A DNA stretch of 40,484 bases from Paucimonas sp. (GTDB lineage Bacteria > Pseudomonadota > Gammaproteobacteria > Burkholderiales > Burkholderiaceae_D). This document shows positions 26,044 through 34,413 of the stretch, piece by piece (position 1 is the stretch's first letter; every line of letters begins with the position of its first letter). The stretch covers positions 1-40,484 of the forward strand of contig JAQGMC010000005.1 in NCBI GenBank assembly GCA_028292545.1, written 5' to 3'. Below the pieces are notes generated by a model, which saw only the letters and a list, made by a program, of their open reading frames with translations, did not search any database and was not told the origin of the DNA. The translations under genes and the position numbers were made by a program.

Positions 26044-26388
26044 ATGAAGACGTCTTCTTTTGTACTTGTAGCCGCAATGATGGCACCCGCAATGATGACA
26101 CCGGCCGCTTGGGCTAACGACGCACAGCAACAGCAAGGGGCACAGCAGCCCGTCCAAGCCGGTGCATTTGCCGCCAACGAAGGTGAGATCCGCAAGGTTG
26201 ACAAGGAGCAAGGCAAGCTGACCATCAAGCATGGTGCGCTGCTCAACCTCGATATGCCTGCTATGACCATGGTGTTTCGCGTAAAAGACCCGGCCATGCT
26301 TGAGCAGGTGTCTGCGGGCGACAAGGTGAAGTTGCAGGTCGAGAAAGTCAACGGCGCCCTCACCGTGACGGATCTGGCAAAACAGTAG
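26044..26388 (+). CDS. CusF-like periplasmic copper-binding protein
   Basis: A 114-residue protein with signal peptide (to AAWANDA, about residue 25), a Gln-rich linker, and a CusF-type OB fold: GEIRKVDKEQGKLTIKH, then NLDMPAMTMVFRV. The ligands His and the two Mets of MTM are kept, but the tryptophan that caps Cu(I) in E. coli CusF is a Met here. CusF normally passes Cu/Ag to CusB; no CusBA is present in the window. AAGGAG at 26032-26037 supports the ATG at 26044 over the in-frame ATG at 26029 that overlaps the DUF411 stop. Last gene of the periplasmic copper block. Confidence 0.88.
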   Translation: MKTSSFVLVAAMMAPAMMTPAAWANDAQQQQGAQQPVQAGAFAANEGEIRKVDKEQGKLTIKHGALLNLDMPAMTMVFRVKDPAMLEQVSAGDKVKLQVEKVNGALTVTDLAKQ

Positions 26389-26397
26389 CGCAAACGC

Positions 26398-26428
26398 TTG
26401 ACCTTCCCCCTGTGGGAAGGTCTACGCT
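26398..26428 (+). promoter_or_regulatory. CueR-type promoter/operator 1 (before the CopZ-like gene)
   Basis: A -35 TTGACC (26398-26403) and -10 TACGCT (26423-26428) are separated by exactly 19 bases. A near-perfect dyad, ACCTTCCC and GGGAAGGT around a 5-base centre, fills 26401-26421. The overlong spacer and the dyad between the two boxes are diagnostic of MerR-family activation, and the half-site matches known CueR operators. A CueR gene lies downstream at 29178. Confidence 0.9.
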
Positions 26429-26460
26429 GTACCTAAACCAGCTTCGAAAGGGCCAATGCC

Positions 26461-26661
26461 ATGTATGAATTAATCGTTGAAGGAATGACCTGCGGTGGAT
26501 GTGTTCGTCGAGTGACTCGCGCGATCCAGTCCTTGGACGGCGGGGCTGATGTCCACGTCGACCTGTCATCCAAGACGGTGCGCGTGGATAGCACCACTGC
26601 ACTGTCGGGGATTCGCTATGCGATCGAGAGCGCAGGTTATCAGGTGAAAGGCGGCAGCTGA
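26461..26661 (+). CDS. CopZ-like copper chaperone (HMA domain)
   Basis: A 66-residue single heavy-metal-associated domain with GMTCGGC near residue 8, which binds Cu(I) between its two Cys. Small proteins of this kind hand copper to the CopA ATPase in the cytoplasm. It is driven by its own CueR-type promoter at 26398 and is followed by a second such promoter before copA, so the chaperone and pump are separately but coordinately controlled. Confidence 0.92.
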   Translation: MYELIVEGMTCGGCVRRVTRAIQSLDGGADVHVDLSSKTVRVDSTTALSGIRYAIESAGYQVKGGS

Positions 26662-26693
26662 AGCCGCCTTCGATGGCGCCAGTAAAACTCCCC

Positions 26694-26724
26694 TTGACCT
26701 TCCCACTGTGGGAAAGACTAAGTT
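26694..26724 (+). promoter_or_regulatory. CueR-type promoter/operator 2 (before copA)
   Basis: TTGACC (26694-26699) and TAAGTT (26719-26724) with a 19-base spacer, and the dyad ACCTTCCC/GGGAAAGA from 26697 to about 26717. It is almost identical to operator 1 except for one central base and the outer end of the right half-site. The promoter directs copA and, by overlap, cueR. Confidence 0.9.
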
Positions 26725-26754
26725 GGATGCACTTTCCCACTTAAGGCCAAAAAA

Positions 26755-29181
26755 ATGAGCTCAATCTCCACCGATTACCCGGTTTCCGACCTGGCATTCA
26801 AAGTCGAGGGCATGACCTGCGCCTCCTGTGTCTCACGGGTGGAGAAGGCGTTACGCGCTATTCCCGGCGTGACTTCCGCCTCTGTCAATCTGGCCACAGA
26901 AAGGGCTTCGGTTGTGGCCGGGCTTGAAGCGAGCATTGAAAAGATCCAGCGAGCGGTCGAGAAGGCGGGCTACGACATCGCCACAGAAACACTCTCGCTA
27001 TCGATTTCGGGCATGACTTGCGCCTCCTGCTCGGCGCGGGTCGAAAAGGCGTTGCGAAAAGTGGCGGGCGTATCAGAAGCCACGGTCAACCTGGTCACCG
27101 AGAAAGCCACGGTCAGGGGCGCGGGCATCGATGCGCACGCCCTGGTTGCCGCTGTAGAGAAGGCGGGTTACGTGGCGCTTGCCTTGGGTGAGGACGCGAC
27201 GCCAGCGCCGGCTCGCGGTTCCGCTGCCTGGCCTTCCTGGTGGCCGGTGGCGGTTGCGGCACTGCTGAGCTTCCCGCTCATTGTTCCGATGCTGGCCATG
27301 CCTTTCGGTGCCGACTTGTCCTTGCCTGGATGGCTGCAGCTGGCGTTGGCTACACCCGTGCAATTCTGGCTCGGCGCCCGTTTTTACCGGGCCGGCTGGA
27401 AAGCCGTGATGGCCAAAACCGGGAACATGGATTTACTGGTGGCACTAGGGACAAGCGCGGCGTACGGGCTATCTCTGTACCTCTTGTTTACGCACGGTGG
27501 ACATGAGGGGATGGACCACCTGTATTTCGAATCCTCGGCGGTAATCATTACGCTTGTATTGCTCGGAAAGTGGCTAGAGGCCCGCGCCAAGCATCAGACG
27601 GTGGCGGCACTTCGCGCCCTCGAATCACTACGAGCGACCCACGCCATTGTGCGTCGAGACGGACTTGATGTTTCGGTCCCGGTTGCGCAGGTTCGCCTCG
27701 GTGACACAGTGCTGGTCAGGCCTGGCGATCGCGTGCCCGTTGATGGCCATGTGATTGAAGGAAGCAGTCACCTGGATGAGTCACTGCTGACGGGCGAGAG
27801 CTTACCGGTTTCCAAATCAGTGGGAGACAAGGTCACGGGCGGCGCCGTGAATGCCGAAGGCATGTTGGTGCTCACCGCAACGGCGGTGGGCGGCGCTACG
27901 ATGCTCTCGCAGATCATCAAGATGGTCCAAGACGCACAAGCAGTAAAAGCGCCGATCCAGCGCCTTGTCGATAGAGTCAGCGCGGTGTTCGTGCCGGTCG
28001 TTATGCTGCTCTCCCTGGCCACGCTACTTGGCTGGGGACTATTGACCGGCGACTGGCAGCTGGCGCTGCTTAACGCGGTTGCCGTACTGGTCATCGCGTG
28101 TCCTTGCGCCCTTGGCCTGGCCACGCCGACGTCGATTATGGCGGGAACCGGGGTGGCGGCGAAGTACGGCATCCTGATCAAAGATGCTGAGGCCTTGGAG
28201 CGGACGCATGCTGTGCAGGTGGTGGTTTTTGACAAAACCGGGACACTCACAGAAGGCAAGCCTTCGGTTGTCGCCATTGAAGGCGCGGCACAGCCAGTGC
28301 GTCGCGTGCTTGAACTCGCTCGCGCGGTTCAACAATATAGCGATCATCCGTTAGCCAAAGCGGTGCTGGCGAAGGCCGATATGGAGGCAATCCCGGCTGT
28401 ACCGGCCACGCGTGCCAAGGCACTGCCCGGACGCGGCGTGCAAGCTGACGTCGGTAGCACGACCGTTTATCTTGGCAACGCCCGTTTGATGAAAGACATC
28501 GGTCTCTCGCTTGCTGAGTGGGAGCACCTCGGGCAGCGCTATGAACGCGAAGGGCGCACCGTCTCTTGGCTTGCTGAGCAAAGCGGGGCGAGCGTTAGCC
28601 TGGTGGGACTGCTGGCGTTCGGCGATACAGTGAAGCCGCAAGCTCGTCAGGCGATCCGCACCCTGGAGAAGATCGGTGTTTCGTCGGTCATGCTCACCGG
28701 GGACAATTTGGGCAGCGCTCGGGGCATTGCGGCCGAAGTCGGCATCCGGGAATTTCGCGCCGAGGTTCTGCCGGCCGAGAAAGCGTCGCTCGTGAACAGC
28801 TTCAAAGAGGGGGGCAAGATCGTGGCGATGGTTGGCGACGGCATTAATGATGCGCCGGCACTTGCGTCGGCCGACGTTGGTATCGCAATGTCCACTGGAA
28901 CAGACGTTGCCATGCACACGGCCGGCATCACCTTGATGCGCGGCGATCCAGCCCTGGTTGCCGATGCCATCGCCATCTCAAAGCGCACTTACCGCAAGAT
29001 TCAGCAGAATCTGGCCTGGGCCTTCATCTACAACCTGGTCGGTATTCCGTTAGCCGCCCTCGGTTACTTAAATCCCATGATTGCGGGGGCCGCGATGGCG
29101 CTCAGCAGCGTGAGCGTGGTGTCCAATGCCTTGCTTTTGCGTCGCTGGACGCCCACTTCCACTCATGGAGCGCGCCCATGA
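26755..29181 (+). CDS. copA: Cu(I)-exporting P-type ATPase
   Basis: An 808-residue P1B-1 ATPase that pumps Cu(I) from cytoplasm to periplasm. Two N-terminal metal-binding domains have MTCASC near residues 20 and 87. Then follow eight expected membrane helices, the transport-site [11 protein letters not shown] near 445, the actuator LTGES, the phosphorylation motif DKTGTLT at about 493, the HP motif DHPLAKAV, and the hinge [16 protein letters not shown]. The last helices carry YNLVGIP and MALSSVSV, the residues expected for Cu(I) selectivity. Its stop overlaps the cueR start by four bases (ATGA). Confidence 0.97.
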   Translation: MSSISTDYPVSDLAFKVEGMTCASCVSRVEKALRAIPGVTSASVNLATERASVVAGLEASIEKIQRAVEKAGYDIATETLSLSISGMTCASCSARVEKALRKVAGVSEATVNLVTEKATVRGAGIDAHALVAAVEKAGYVALALGEDATPAPARGSAAWPSWWPVAVAALLSFPLIVPMLAMPFGADLSLPGWLQLALATPVQFWLGARFYRAGWKAVMAKTGNMDLLVALGTSAAYGLSLYLLFTHGGHEGMDHLYFESSAVIITLVLLGKWLEARAKHQTVAALRALESLRATHAIVRRDGLDVSVPVAQVRLGDTVLVRPGDRVPVDGHVIEGSSHLDESLLTGESLPVSKSVGDKVTGGAVNAEGMLVLTATAVGGATMLSQIIKMVQDAQAVKAPIQRLVDRVSAVFVPVVMLLSLATLLGWGLLTGDWQLALLNAVAVLVIACPCALGLATPTSIMAGTGVAAKYGILIKDAEALERTHAVQVVVFDKTGTLTEGKPSVVAIEGAAQPVRRVLELARAVQQYSDHPLAKAVLAKADMEAIPAVPATRAKALPGRGVQADVGSTTVYLGNARLMKDIGLSLAEWEHLGQRYEREGRTVSWLAEQSGASVSLVGLLAFGDTVKPQARQAIRTLEKIGVSSVMLTGDNLGSARGIAAEVGIREFRAEVLPAEKASLVNSFKEGGKIVAMVGDGINDAPALASADVGIAMSTGTDVAMHTAGITLMRGDPALVADAIAISKRTYRKIQQNLAWAFIYNLVGIPLAALGYLNPMIAGAAMALSSVSVVSNALLLRRWTPTSTHGARP

Positions 29182-29618
29182 ACATCGGACAAGCATCAGA
29201 AGCGTCGGGCGTAAGTACGAAGATGATTCGCTACTACGAAAGTATCGGCCTCATTTCCGCCGCTCACCGGGCCGATTCGGGTTATCGACAGTACAGCGAG
29301 AACGAAGTGCAAACGCTTCGGTTCATCAAGCGCTCGCGCGATCTTCGCTTCTCGCTTGCGCGGATCAAGACGCTACTTGGCCTCTGGGATGAGCGCGGCC
29401 GACAGAGCGCCGACGTGAAGGAGTTGGCAGGGCAGTACATCGAGGAGCTGGATAACGACATTGCCAAGCTGCAGTCAATCCGGGACCAGCTACAGCACTT
29501 GGTAAGCCACTGCCATGGGGATCACAGGCCAGAATGCCCGATCTTGGACGACTTGGCGGCCCGGCATGACGGAGACCAGCCGCGTCCCGCCGGTTTGCCT
29601 CAGATCCTGCCTGGCTGA
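29178..29618 (+). CDS. cueR: CueR-type copper-responsive MerR regulator
   Basis: A 146-residue MerR-family activator: helix-turn-helix [22 protein letters not shown], long dimerisation helix, and a metal loop with Cys112 and Cys120 in [11 protein letters not shown], the same numbering as E. coli CueR and the mark of monovalent Cu/Ag/Au sensing. The tail after residue 125 is longer and Asp/Pro-rich. It overlaps copA by four bases, so it is made from the copA promoter that it should activate (positive feedback). It is the obvious regulator of the operators at 26398 and 26694. Confidence 0.94.
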   Translation: MNIGQASEASGVSTKMIRYYESIGLISAAHRADSGYRQYSENEVQTLRFIKRSRDLRFSLARIKTLLGLWDERGRQSADVKELAGQYIEELDNDIAKLQSIRDQLQHLVSHCHGDHRPECPILDDLAARHDGDQPRPAGLPQILPG

Positions 29619-29669
29619 AGCAGTGTGAACGTCGCTGACGCGTCGATTCCAGTGACCCTTTGGCCAGTG

Positions 29670-30251
29670 CTACACAGTGCCTATGGGAGAGGCGGTGAGG
29701 TGCTCGAACAGAATCAAACTGCCGATCGCAATCAGTATTAGACCGCCGACCATTTCGGCCCTTCTCCCGACAATGCGGCCGAGGACCCGACCCAGCATCA
29801 CACCGGCCGTAACCATAATGAACGTTGAGATCCCGATTGCAACCGCGGTGATGGCAATATCGGCCCCGATCAAGGCGAGTCCGGCACCCACGACCATTGC
29901 ATCGATACTCGTTGCAAAGCCGGTGACGGCCAAGATCCAGAACGAATGGCTGGTTGGCTTACTTGTCTCCTCTTCTTGATCCGACACGGATTCTCGAATC
30001 ATCCGAAGGCCCAGGAGGGTCAGGAGGACGAAAGCAATCCAGTGATCCCAGTTCGCGACGTAAGGAGCGGCTACCTTGCCGAGGAGCCAACCGATTACAG
30101 GCGTCAGTCCTTCTATCGTTCCGAAGATCAGCCCCGTCCTGATTGCTTCTATCAGGCGAGGTCTCTGCAGTGCCGCCCCTTTGCCTATTGCAGCAGCGAA
30201 GGCGTCTGTCGACATGGCGAGTGATAGCAAAGCGGTTGCGGCGAAGTTCAT
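29670..30251 (-). CDS. mntP: Manganese efflux pump MntP
   Basis: A 193-residue, six-helix inner membrane exporter of the MntP (DUF204) family. Two symmetric halves each carry the acidic signature: [16 protein letters not shown] near residue 12 and [18 protein letters not shown] near 115. Gly-rich helices follow. It faces cueR tail to tail. No yybP-ykoY Mn riboswitch fits in the 41 bases between its ATG and the upstream regulator fragment; a MerR-like promoter is suggested there instead. Confidence 0.93.
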   Translation of the reverse strand: MNFAATALLSLAMSTDAFAAAIGKGAALQRPRLIEAIRTGLIFGTIEGLTPVIGWLLGKVAAPYVANWDHWIAFVLLTLLGLRMIRESVSDQEEETSKPTSHSFWILAVTGFATSIDAMVVGAGLALIGADIAITAVAIGISTFIMVTAGVMLGRVLGRIVGRRAEMVGGLILIAIGSLILFEHLTASPIGTV

Positions 30252-30265
30252 TTACAGGCGAGAAA

Positions 30266-30296
30266 AAAATAGAGGTTTAGTAACTGTGAGGGTCAA
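30266..30296 (-). promoter_or_regulatory. Possible MerR-type promoter before mntP
   Basis: On the minus strand TTGACC (30296-30291) and TATTTT (30271-30266) are separated by 19 bases, the MerR-family spacing. The left half ACCCT and the centre GTTAC resemble CadR/PbrR operators, but the right half does not mirror the left. The -35 overlaps the stop codon of the regulator fragment. Transcription would start only a few bases before the mntP ATG. Confidence 0.45.
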
Positions 30297-30586
30297 TGGC
30301 ACTCATTCCCGTGCGTACCCAACCTGGTGGGCGCTGCATCGGTGTCGTTTCCTAACCGTTGCAGGATCTCGCAATCTTTCGCAGCGTGTACCGCTTTGCA
30401 TTGGCTTTGCAATGACTTCAGTTGCTTCTGCAGGAATTGCAACTCTCGTATGCGACGACTTACGTTCTCGATGTGCTCATCGAGGAGGTCGTTGACGGGT
30501 GCGCAGCTTATCCCAGGGGCGTCACGAAGATCGAGCAGGCTGCGGATTTCATCAAGCGTCATGTCCAGCGAGCGGCGCAGCTGCAT
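30293..30586 (-). pseudogene. CadR/PbrR-type MerR regulator, N-terminally truncated
   Basis: Only the dimerisation and metal-binding part survives: RRSLDMTLDEIRSLLDLRD, ISCAPVNDLLDEHIENV (first ligand Cys), LQSQCKAVHAAKDCEIL (two more ligand Cys), and a His/Cys tail GTHGNECH. Full-length CadR-type proteins have about 54 further residues with the helix-turn-helix before this point; here the match ends near 30577, about 15 bases from the DUF1841 stop. An in-frame ATG at 30586 could start a protein of about 97 residues that binds metal but not DNA. The break probably marks the island end. Confidence 0.85.
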
Positions 30587-30591
30587 CGTGC

Positions 30592-31017
30592 TCAAGCCTG
30601 GCGCCGCACGCATTCCACATAGGCGGCGCCATCCGGCGGCAAGCCTGAGCGCTGCGCATTCCACAGCATCTGCCCCAGGCATTCCATGATGGCGTGATGC
30701 GCTTCATGTTCCGATCCACGCTTTTGCGCCAGTTGCTGGAAAGCGGCGCGGATCCCCGGCGGCTGGTCCACCGAAATCTGTTCCGCGATCGACAAGTGCA
30801 TCGACACATGCAGGAAGGGATTGCTTTGGCCGCGTTCGACGCTGTAATCGGCTGCCAGCGCGGCGTCGATATCGCTCATTGCATCCTGGTACTCGGGATG
30901 CTGCACCAGCCAGTCGCGCGCAATCGCTTCCAGCGGCGTCAGTATTTCCCCGGCTTGCGCCTTGCGCCAGGTTTCGCAAAAGAATCGGCGGACATCGTCT
31001 TGCGAGGGATTGAACAT
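30592..31017 (-). CDS. DUF1841 family protein
   Basis: A 141-residue conserved betaproteobacterial/gammaproteobacterial protein of unknown function. It matches the family end to end: MFNPSQDDVRRFFCETWRKA at the start, NPFLHVSMHLSIAEQISVDQPPGIR in the middle, and ECLGQMLWNAQRSGLPPDGAAYVECVRRQA at the end. The C-terminus is therefore undamaged although the island begins right after its stop. Start ATG 31017; the frame extends further upstream but that part is not in the family. Confidence 0.9.
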   Translation of the reverse strand: MFNPSQDDVRRFFCETWRKAQAGEILTPLEAIARDWLVQHPEYQDAMSDIDAALAADYSVERGQSNPFLHVSMHLSIAEQISVDQPPGIRAAFQQLAQKRGSEHEAHHAIMECLGQMLWNAQRSGLPPDGAAYVECVRRQA

Positions 31018-31135
31018 GGGAGTCGGTGGGTCTAGTGGGGATGCCATTTTACGTCGCCATACACCCGCTGCAGGCGACGACACTGGCTGCTGTTCGCGTC
31101 GGCCCGGATCGACTGGCAAACCGGGAGTGCGCCGC

Positions 31136-31786
31136 TTACACGCCCTTGTCGGGTTTAGGCGTCTTGAATGGGTATTCGCACAAGTCGGCAATCATGCAGT
31201 TCCAGCATTGCGGCGAGCGCGCAGTGCAGGTATAGCGGCCATGCAGGATCAGCCAGTGGTGCGCATCCATGCGGAATTCCGGCGGCACCAGTTTCAGCAG
31301 TTTTTGTTCGACTTCCTCGACATTCTTGCCCGGCGCAATGCCGGTGCGGTTGGAGACGCGGAAGATATGCGTGTCCACTGCAATCGCCACTTCGCCGAAG
31401 GCCGTGTTCAGGATCACGTTTGCCGTCTTGCGGCCGACGCCGGGCAAGGCTTGCAACTGCTCGCGCTGGCGTGGCACTTCGCCATTGTGTTGCGCCAGCA
31501 GGAGGCGGCAAGTTTCGATGACGTTGCGCGCCTTGGTCCGGTACAAGCCGATGGTCTGGATATAGGGGATCAAGCCTTCTTCGCCCAGCGCATGGATTTT
31601 TGCCGGCGTATTGGCGACCGGGAACAGTCTGCGCATCGCCTTGTTCACGGAGACGTCGGTAGCCTGCGCCGACAGGATCACGGCGATCAGCAGTTCAAAT
31701 GGCGTCGTGTAAGCCAGTTCGGTCGTGGGGTGCGGATTGGCGCTGCGAAAGCGGGTGAAGATTTCCTGGCGTTTGGCGGCATTCAT
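31136..31786 (-). CDS. nth: Endonuclease III
   Basis: A 216-residue base-excision repair glycosylase/AP-lyase for oxidised pyrimidines. It has the helix-hairpin-helix [12 protein letters not shown] with catalytic Lys, the catalytic Asp in [10 protein letters not shown], and the C-terminal 4Fe-4S Cys spacing C-x6-C-x2-C-x5-C ([17 protein letters not shown]). A ribosome site AAGGGG precedes the ATG. Its start overlaps the stop of the RnfB-like gene by four bases. Confidence 0.97.
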   Translation of the reverse strand: MNAAKRQEIFTRFRSANPHPTTELAYTTPFELLIAVILSAQATDVSVNKAMRRLFPVANTPAKIHALGEEGLIPYIQTIGLYRTKARNVIETCRLLLAQHNGEVPRQREQLQALPGVGRKTANVILNTAFGEVAIAVDTHIFRVSNRTGIAPGKNVEEVEQKLLKLVPPEFRMDAHHWLILHGRYTCTARSPQCWNCMIADLCEYPFKTPKPDKGV

Positions 31787-32586
31787 GGCACGCGCCCCTT
31801 GCTTGCCGCTGGCTGCGAGCTCGGCGCTGGCGCTTGTGCCGCTGCTGCCGGTTGTCCGGCTTGCGCCTGGCTTGTTTGCTGGTCCTGCTCCAGCTTTTTG
31901 AGCCGCGCGCGCTCCATTGCAGCGGCGACGATCGCCTTCTTGCGTTCCTGCTCGCGTTGCTGCACCGGGTCGGTGGCCGCTTCCTGTTCGAGTTGCTTCA
32001 TCTTGGCAGCCGCCTTTTGCGCCAGCCGCGCATCGTTCTCATCCTTTTCGCGTTGCAGGCGCAAGCCGCGCTGGCGGTAGCGCTCGCGCGCAGACCCTGC
32101 CTGTTCGGCGGACCAGGCGGCCCAGCCGGTGCGGCCAGGCGTGACATCGACCATTGCAATGCAATCGACCGGGCAGGGCGCCACGCACAAGTCGCAACCG
32201 GTGCATAACTGCGGCACCACCGTATGCATCTGCTTGGCCGCGCCCACGATGGCATCGACCGGACAAGCCTGTATGCATAGCGTGCAGCCTATGCACAAAT
32301 CTTCATCGATGACGGCGACCGGACGCGCGCGTTCGACGCCGTTTGCGGGATTCAGCGCAATGACCGGGCGGCCCAGCAGCGCCGACAGGCGGCGTATGCC
32401 TTCGGCGCCGCCGGGCGGGCATTGGTTATGCTGGGCCTCGCCCGCCGCAATCGCTTCGGCATAGGGACGACAACCGGCGTATCCGCATTTCGTGCATTGG
32501 GTTTGCGGCAGCAGGGCGTCGATGCGATCGGCCAGGCTGGCTGGCTGGATGGCAGGCGGTGGCGCTTGGATGGGGAGGGCAGGCAT
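31783..32586 (-). CDS. rnfB: RnfB-like electron transport ferredoxin
   Basis: A 267-residue iron-sulfur protein of the RnfB/RsxB group. An N-terminal Fe4S4 domain has [16 protein letters not shown] and a further Cys in NQCPPG; two ferredoxin motifs follow, [14 protein letters not shown] and [14 protein letters not shown]. The C-terminal 100 residues are an Ala/Gln/Lys-rich coiled-coil-like tail. The usual N-terminal membrane helix of RnfB is absent and no other rnf gene is present, so it may be a stand-alone electron carrier. The 4-base overlap with nth suggests it could supply electrons or cluster chemistry to that enzyme (inference). Confidence 0.9.
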   Translation of the reverse strand: MPALPIQAPPPAIQPASLADRIDALLPQTQCTKCGYAGCRPYAEAIAAGEAQHNQCPPGGAEGIRRLSALLGRPVIALNPANGVERARPVAVIDEDLCIGCTLCIQACPVDAIVGAAKQMHTVVPQLCTGCDLCVAPCPVDCIAMVDVTPGRTGWAAWSAEQAGSARERYRQRGLRLQREKDENDARLAQKAAAKMKQLEQEAATDPVQQREQERKKAIVAAAMERARLKKLEQDQQTSQAQAGQPAAAAQAPAPSSQPAASKGRVP

Positions 32587-32737
32587 GGGCCGACATTATC
32601 CCGGCAAACCGTGCAGGCTACAATTTTGAATTTGCCGCAGCCTGCGCCGCTTGGGGCAGGCTGCGGACCGGACGCGAATGCGGTCACCGTTATGAGCGGC
32701 GACCGAACTCAAGCCGAAGGGCGACTCAAGCCGAAGC

Positions 32738-33973
32738 TCAAGCGTTTTCGCGGATGAAGGCCGAAATGCGCGGCGCCACCATCTCGCGCCAGCGACGGCC
32801 CGAGAAAATGCCGTAGTGGCCGCATTTGGGCGCAATGTAATGCTGCTTCTTCGACTTCGGTATCGACGAACACAGCGCATGCGCCGCTTCGGTCTGGCCG
32901 GAGCCAGAGATATCGTCCAGCTCGCCTTCGATTGTGAACAGCGCAACGGTCTTGATGTCTTGCGGACGCACCAGCTTGCCTTCGACTTCCCAGGTGCCGC
33001 GCGCCAGGGCGAAATCCTGGAATACCGTCTTGATCGTCTCAAGATAGTATTCGGCCGGCATGTCGAGAACGGCATTGTATTCGTCGTAGAACTTGCGATG
33101 CTCTTCAGCCGACTCGTTGTCGCCTTCGCGCAGGTGCATGTAAAAATCCCAGTGGCTCTGTGCATGGCGGCGCGGGTTCATCGCAACGAAACCGGTGTGC
33201 TGCAAAAAGCCCGGATACACCTTGCGGCCGAAGCCGGGGTAATTCGGCGGCACGCTGTAGATCAGCGTGTTCTCAAACCAGGAATAAGGCTTGCGCACGG
33301 CCAGGTCGTTGACCTGGGTCGGCGATTTGCTGGGATCGATGGGCCCGCCCATCATCGTCATGGTCTTGGGCAGCTTGGGATCACGGGCGCTTGCCATCAG
33401 CGATATTGCGGCCAGCACCGGCACCGTGGGCTGGCAAACTGAAATCACATGCAGGTCCGGACCCAGCGTGCGGATGAAATCCTGCACGTAGTAGATATAG
33501 TCGTGCAGGTGGAAAGGGCCTTCGCTCTCGGGCACCATGCGCGCGTCAGTCCAGTCTGTGATGTAGACGTCATGGTTGGGCAGCAAGCCGCGTACGGTGT
33601 CGCGCAGCAGCGTTGAGTGATGGCCCGACAGCGGCGCCACCAGCAGCACGACTGGCTGCTTGAGTTCGGCGATCTGCTGGTCGGTCAGGTCCTTGCGGAA
33701 GTGCAGCAGGCGGCAAAACGGCTTTTCGACCGCAACCTGCTCGAAGATTGCGACATCGGCGCCATTGAGCTTCGTGGCGTTGATGCCGAATTCGGGCTTT
33801 TCGTAATCTTTGCCGAGCCGGTACATCAGCTCATACCCAGCCGCGATCCGTTGCGAGAAGGGCGTGTGTGCAAATGGCGAAACAGGATTGGTAAAAAGCT
33901 TGCTCGATGCTTCGGCCCACTGCACAAGCGGGGAGAGCAAGGTGCGATTCATTTCGTGCAATTGGTACAGCAT
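32738..33973 (-). CDS. phaZ: Intracellular polyhydroxybutyrate depolymerase
   Basis: A 411-residue alpha/beta hydrolase that mobilises stored polyhydroxybutyrate. It starts MLYQLHEMNRTLLSPLVQWAE, the family N-terminus. The nucleophile region is VISVCQPTVPVLAA, with Cys in place of the Ser used by most hydrolases, as in intracellular PHB depolymerases. The C-terminal DDISGSGQT and CGHYGIFSGRRWRE carry the expected Asp and His. GAAAGGA six bases before ATG 33973 fixes the start. Indicates that the organism stores PHB. Confidence 0.95.
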   Translation of the reverse strand: MLYQLHEMNRTLLSPLVQWAEASSKLFTNPVSPFAHTPFSQRIAAGYELMYRLGKDYEKPEFGINATKLNGADVAIFEQVAVEKPFCRLLHFRKDLTDQQIAELKQPVVLLVAPLSGHHSTLLRDTVRGLLPNHDVYITDWTDARMVPESEGPFHLHDYIYYVQDFIRTLGPDLHVISVCQPTVPVLAAISLMASARDPKLPKTMTMMGGPIDPSKSPTQVNDLAVRKPYSWFENTLIYSVPPNYPGFGRKVYPGFLQHTGFVAMNPRRHAQSHWDFYMHLREGDNESAEEHRKFYDEYNAVLDMPAEYYLETIKTVFQDFALARGTWEVEGKLVRPQDIKTVALFTIEGELDDISGSGQTEAAHALCSSIPKSKKQHYIAPKCGHYGIFSGRRWREMVAPRISAFIRENA

Positions 33974-34342
33974 TTCAATCCTTTCGAAGGGCTCCCGATT
34001 CTCACGGCTGTTCGACTTGCCGCAATGCATCATCTGGCAGTTTAGCTGCAATTCGCCAGACGATGTTCCCTTTCCGATGCGCCTTGCCTCTGTGGCATGA
34101 AACCGTATTCCGTTCACCGCAACACAGCAGCGCCATCTCCGCTGCCCGTTACCTTCGGTATGTAAAATGTGGCCGCTATCGCGATAAGCAAGGACGCAGC
34201 GGCACTATTACAGCAAGTTACATGCCGGGCGTGGCGCATGGCGCAACTTGTGTCTGCGTAACTTAAGCGGGCCGGCCAGCAGCTGTCAGGAACCCGTATT
34301 GTGCAATCATCGCGCCCTTTTTCCTTCTGAAGCGCAATGAAA
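33974..34342. other. Intergenic region upstream of phaZ
   Basis: About 370 bases with no supported gene. It must contain the phaZ promoter, but I see no convincing -35/-10 pair. It holds a small dyad GCTATCGCGATAAGC (34175-34189) with a perfect TATCGCGATA core that could be a regulator site. Confidence 0.4.
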
Positions 34343-34366
34343 AAAAGCCCGCATATGCGGGCTTTT
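34343..34366. terminator. Rho-independent terminator (bidirectional) after the ferredoxin reductase gene
   Basis: A perfect palindrome of AAAAGCCCGC/GCGGGCTTTT around ATAT, with A and T runs on both sides. It lies 47 bases past the stop of the reductase gene on the minus strand and can work in either direction. Confidence 0.88.
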
Positions 34367-34413
34367 CAACTTACCAGGGCGAACCTTGCGGGACGCGTTC
34401 CACCATGCCTGGT

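Larger units (their letters stand above)
21270..30590. other. Probable acquired copper/heavy-metal resistance island
   Basis: A block of about 9.3 kb devoted to copper handling plus a manganese exporter and a cadmium/lead-type regulator fragment. It lies between the cytochrome terminator and the exact stop codon of the DUF1841 gene. The right edge is inferred from a CadR-type gene cut off within 15 bases of the DUF1841 stop. Several genes inside are damaged while the flanking chromosomal genes are intact. No integrase, transposase or clear terminal repeats are visible, so the mechanism of arrival is unknown. Confidence 0.6.

Noticed and set aside
30252..30292. yybP-ykoY manganese riboswitch before mntP
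   Set aside because: Only 41 bases separate the mntP ATG from the regulator fragment, too little for the aptamer, and its conserved core was not seen in or next to the gap.
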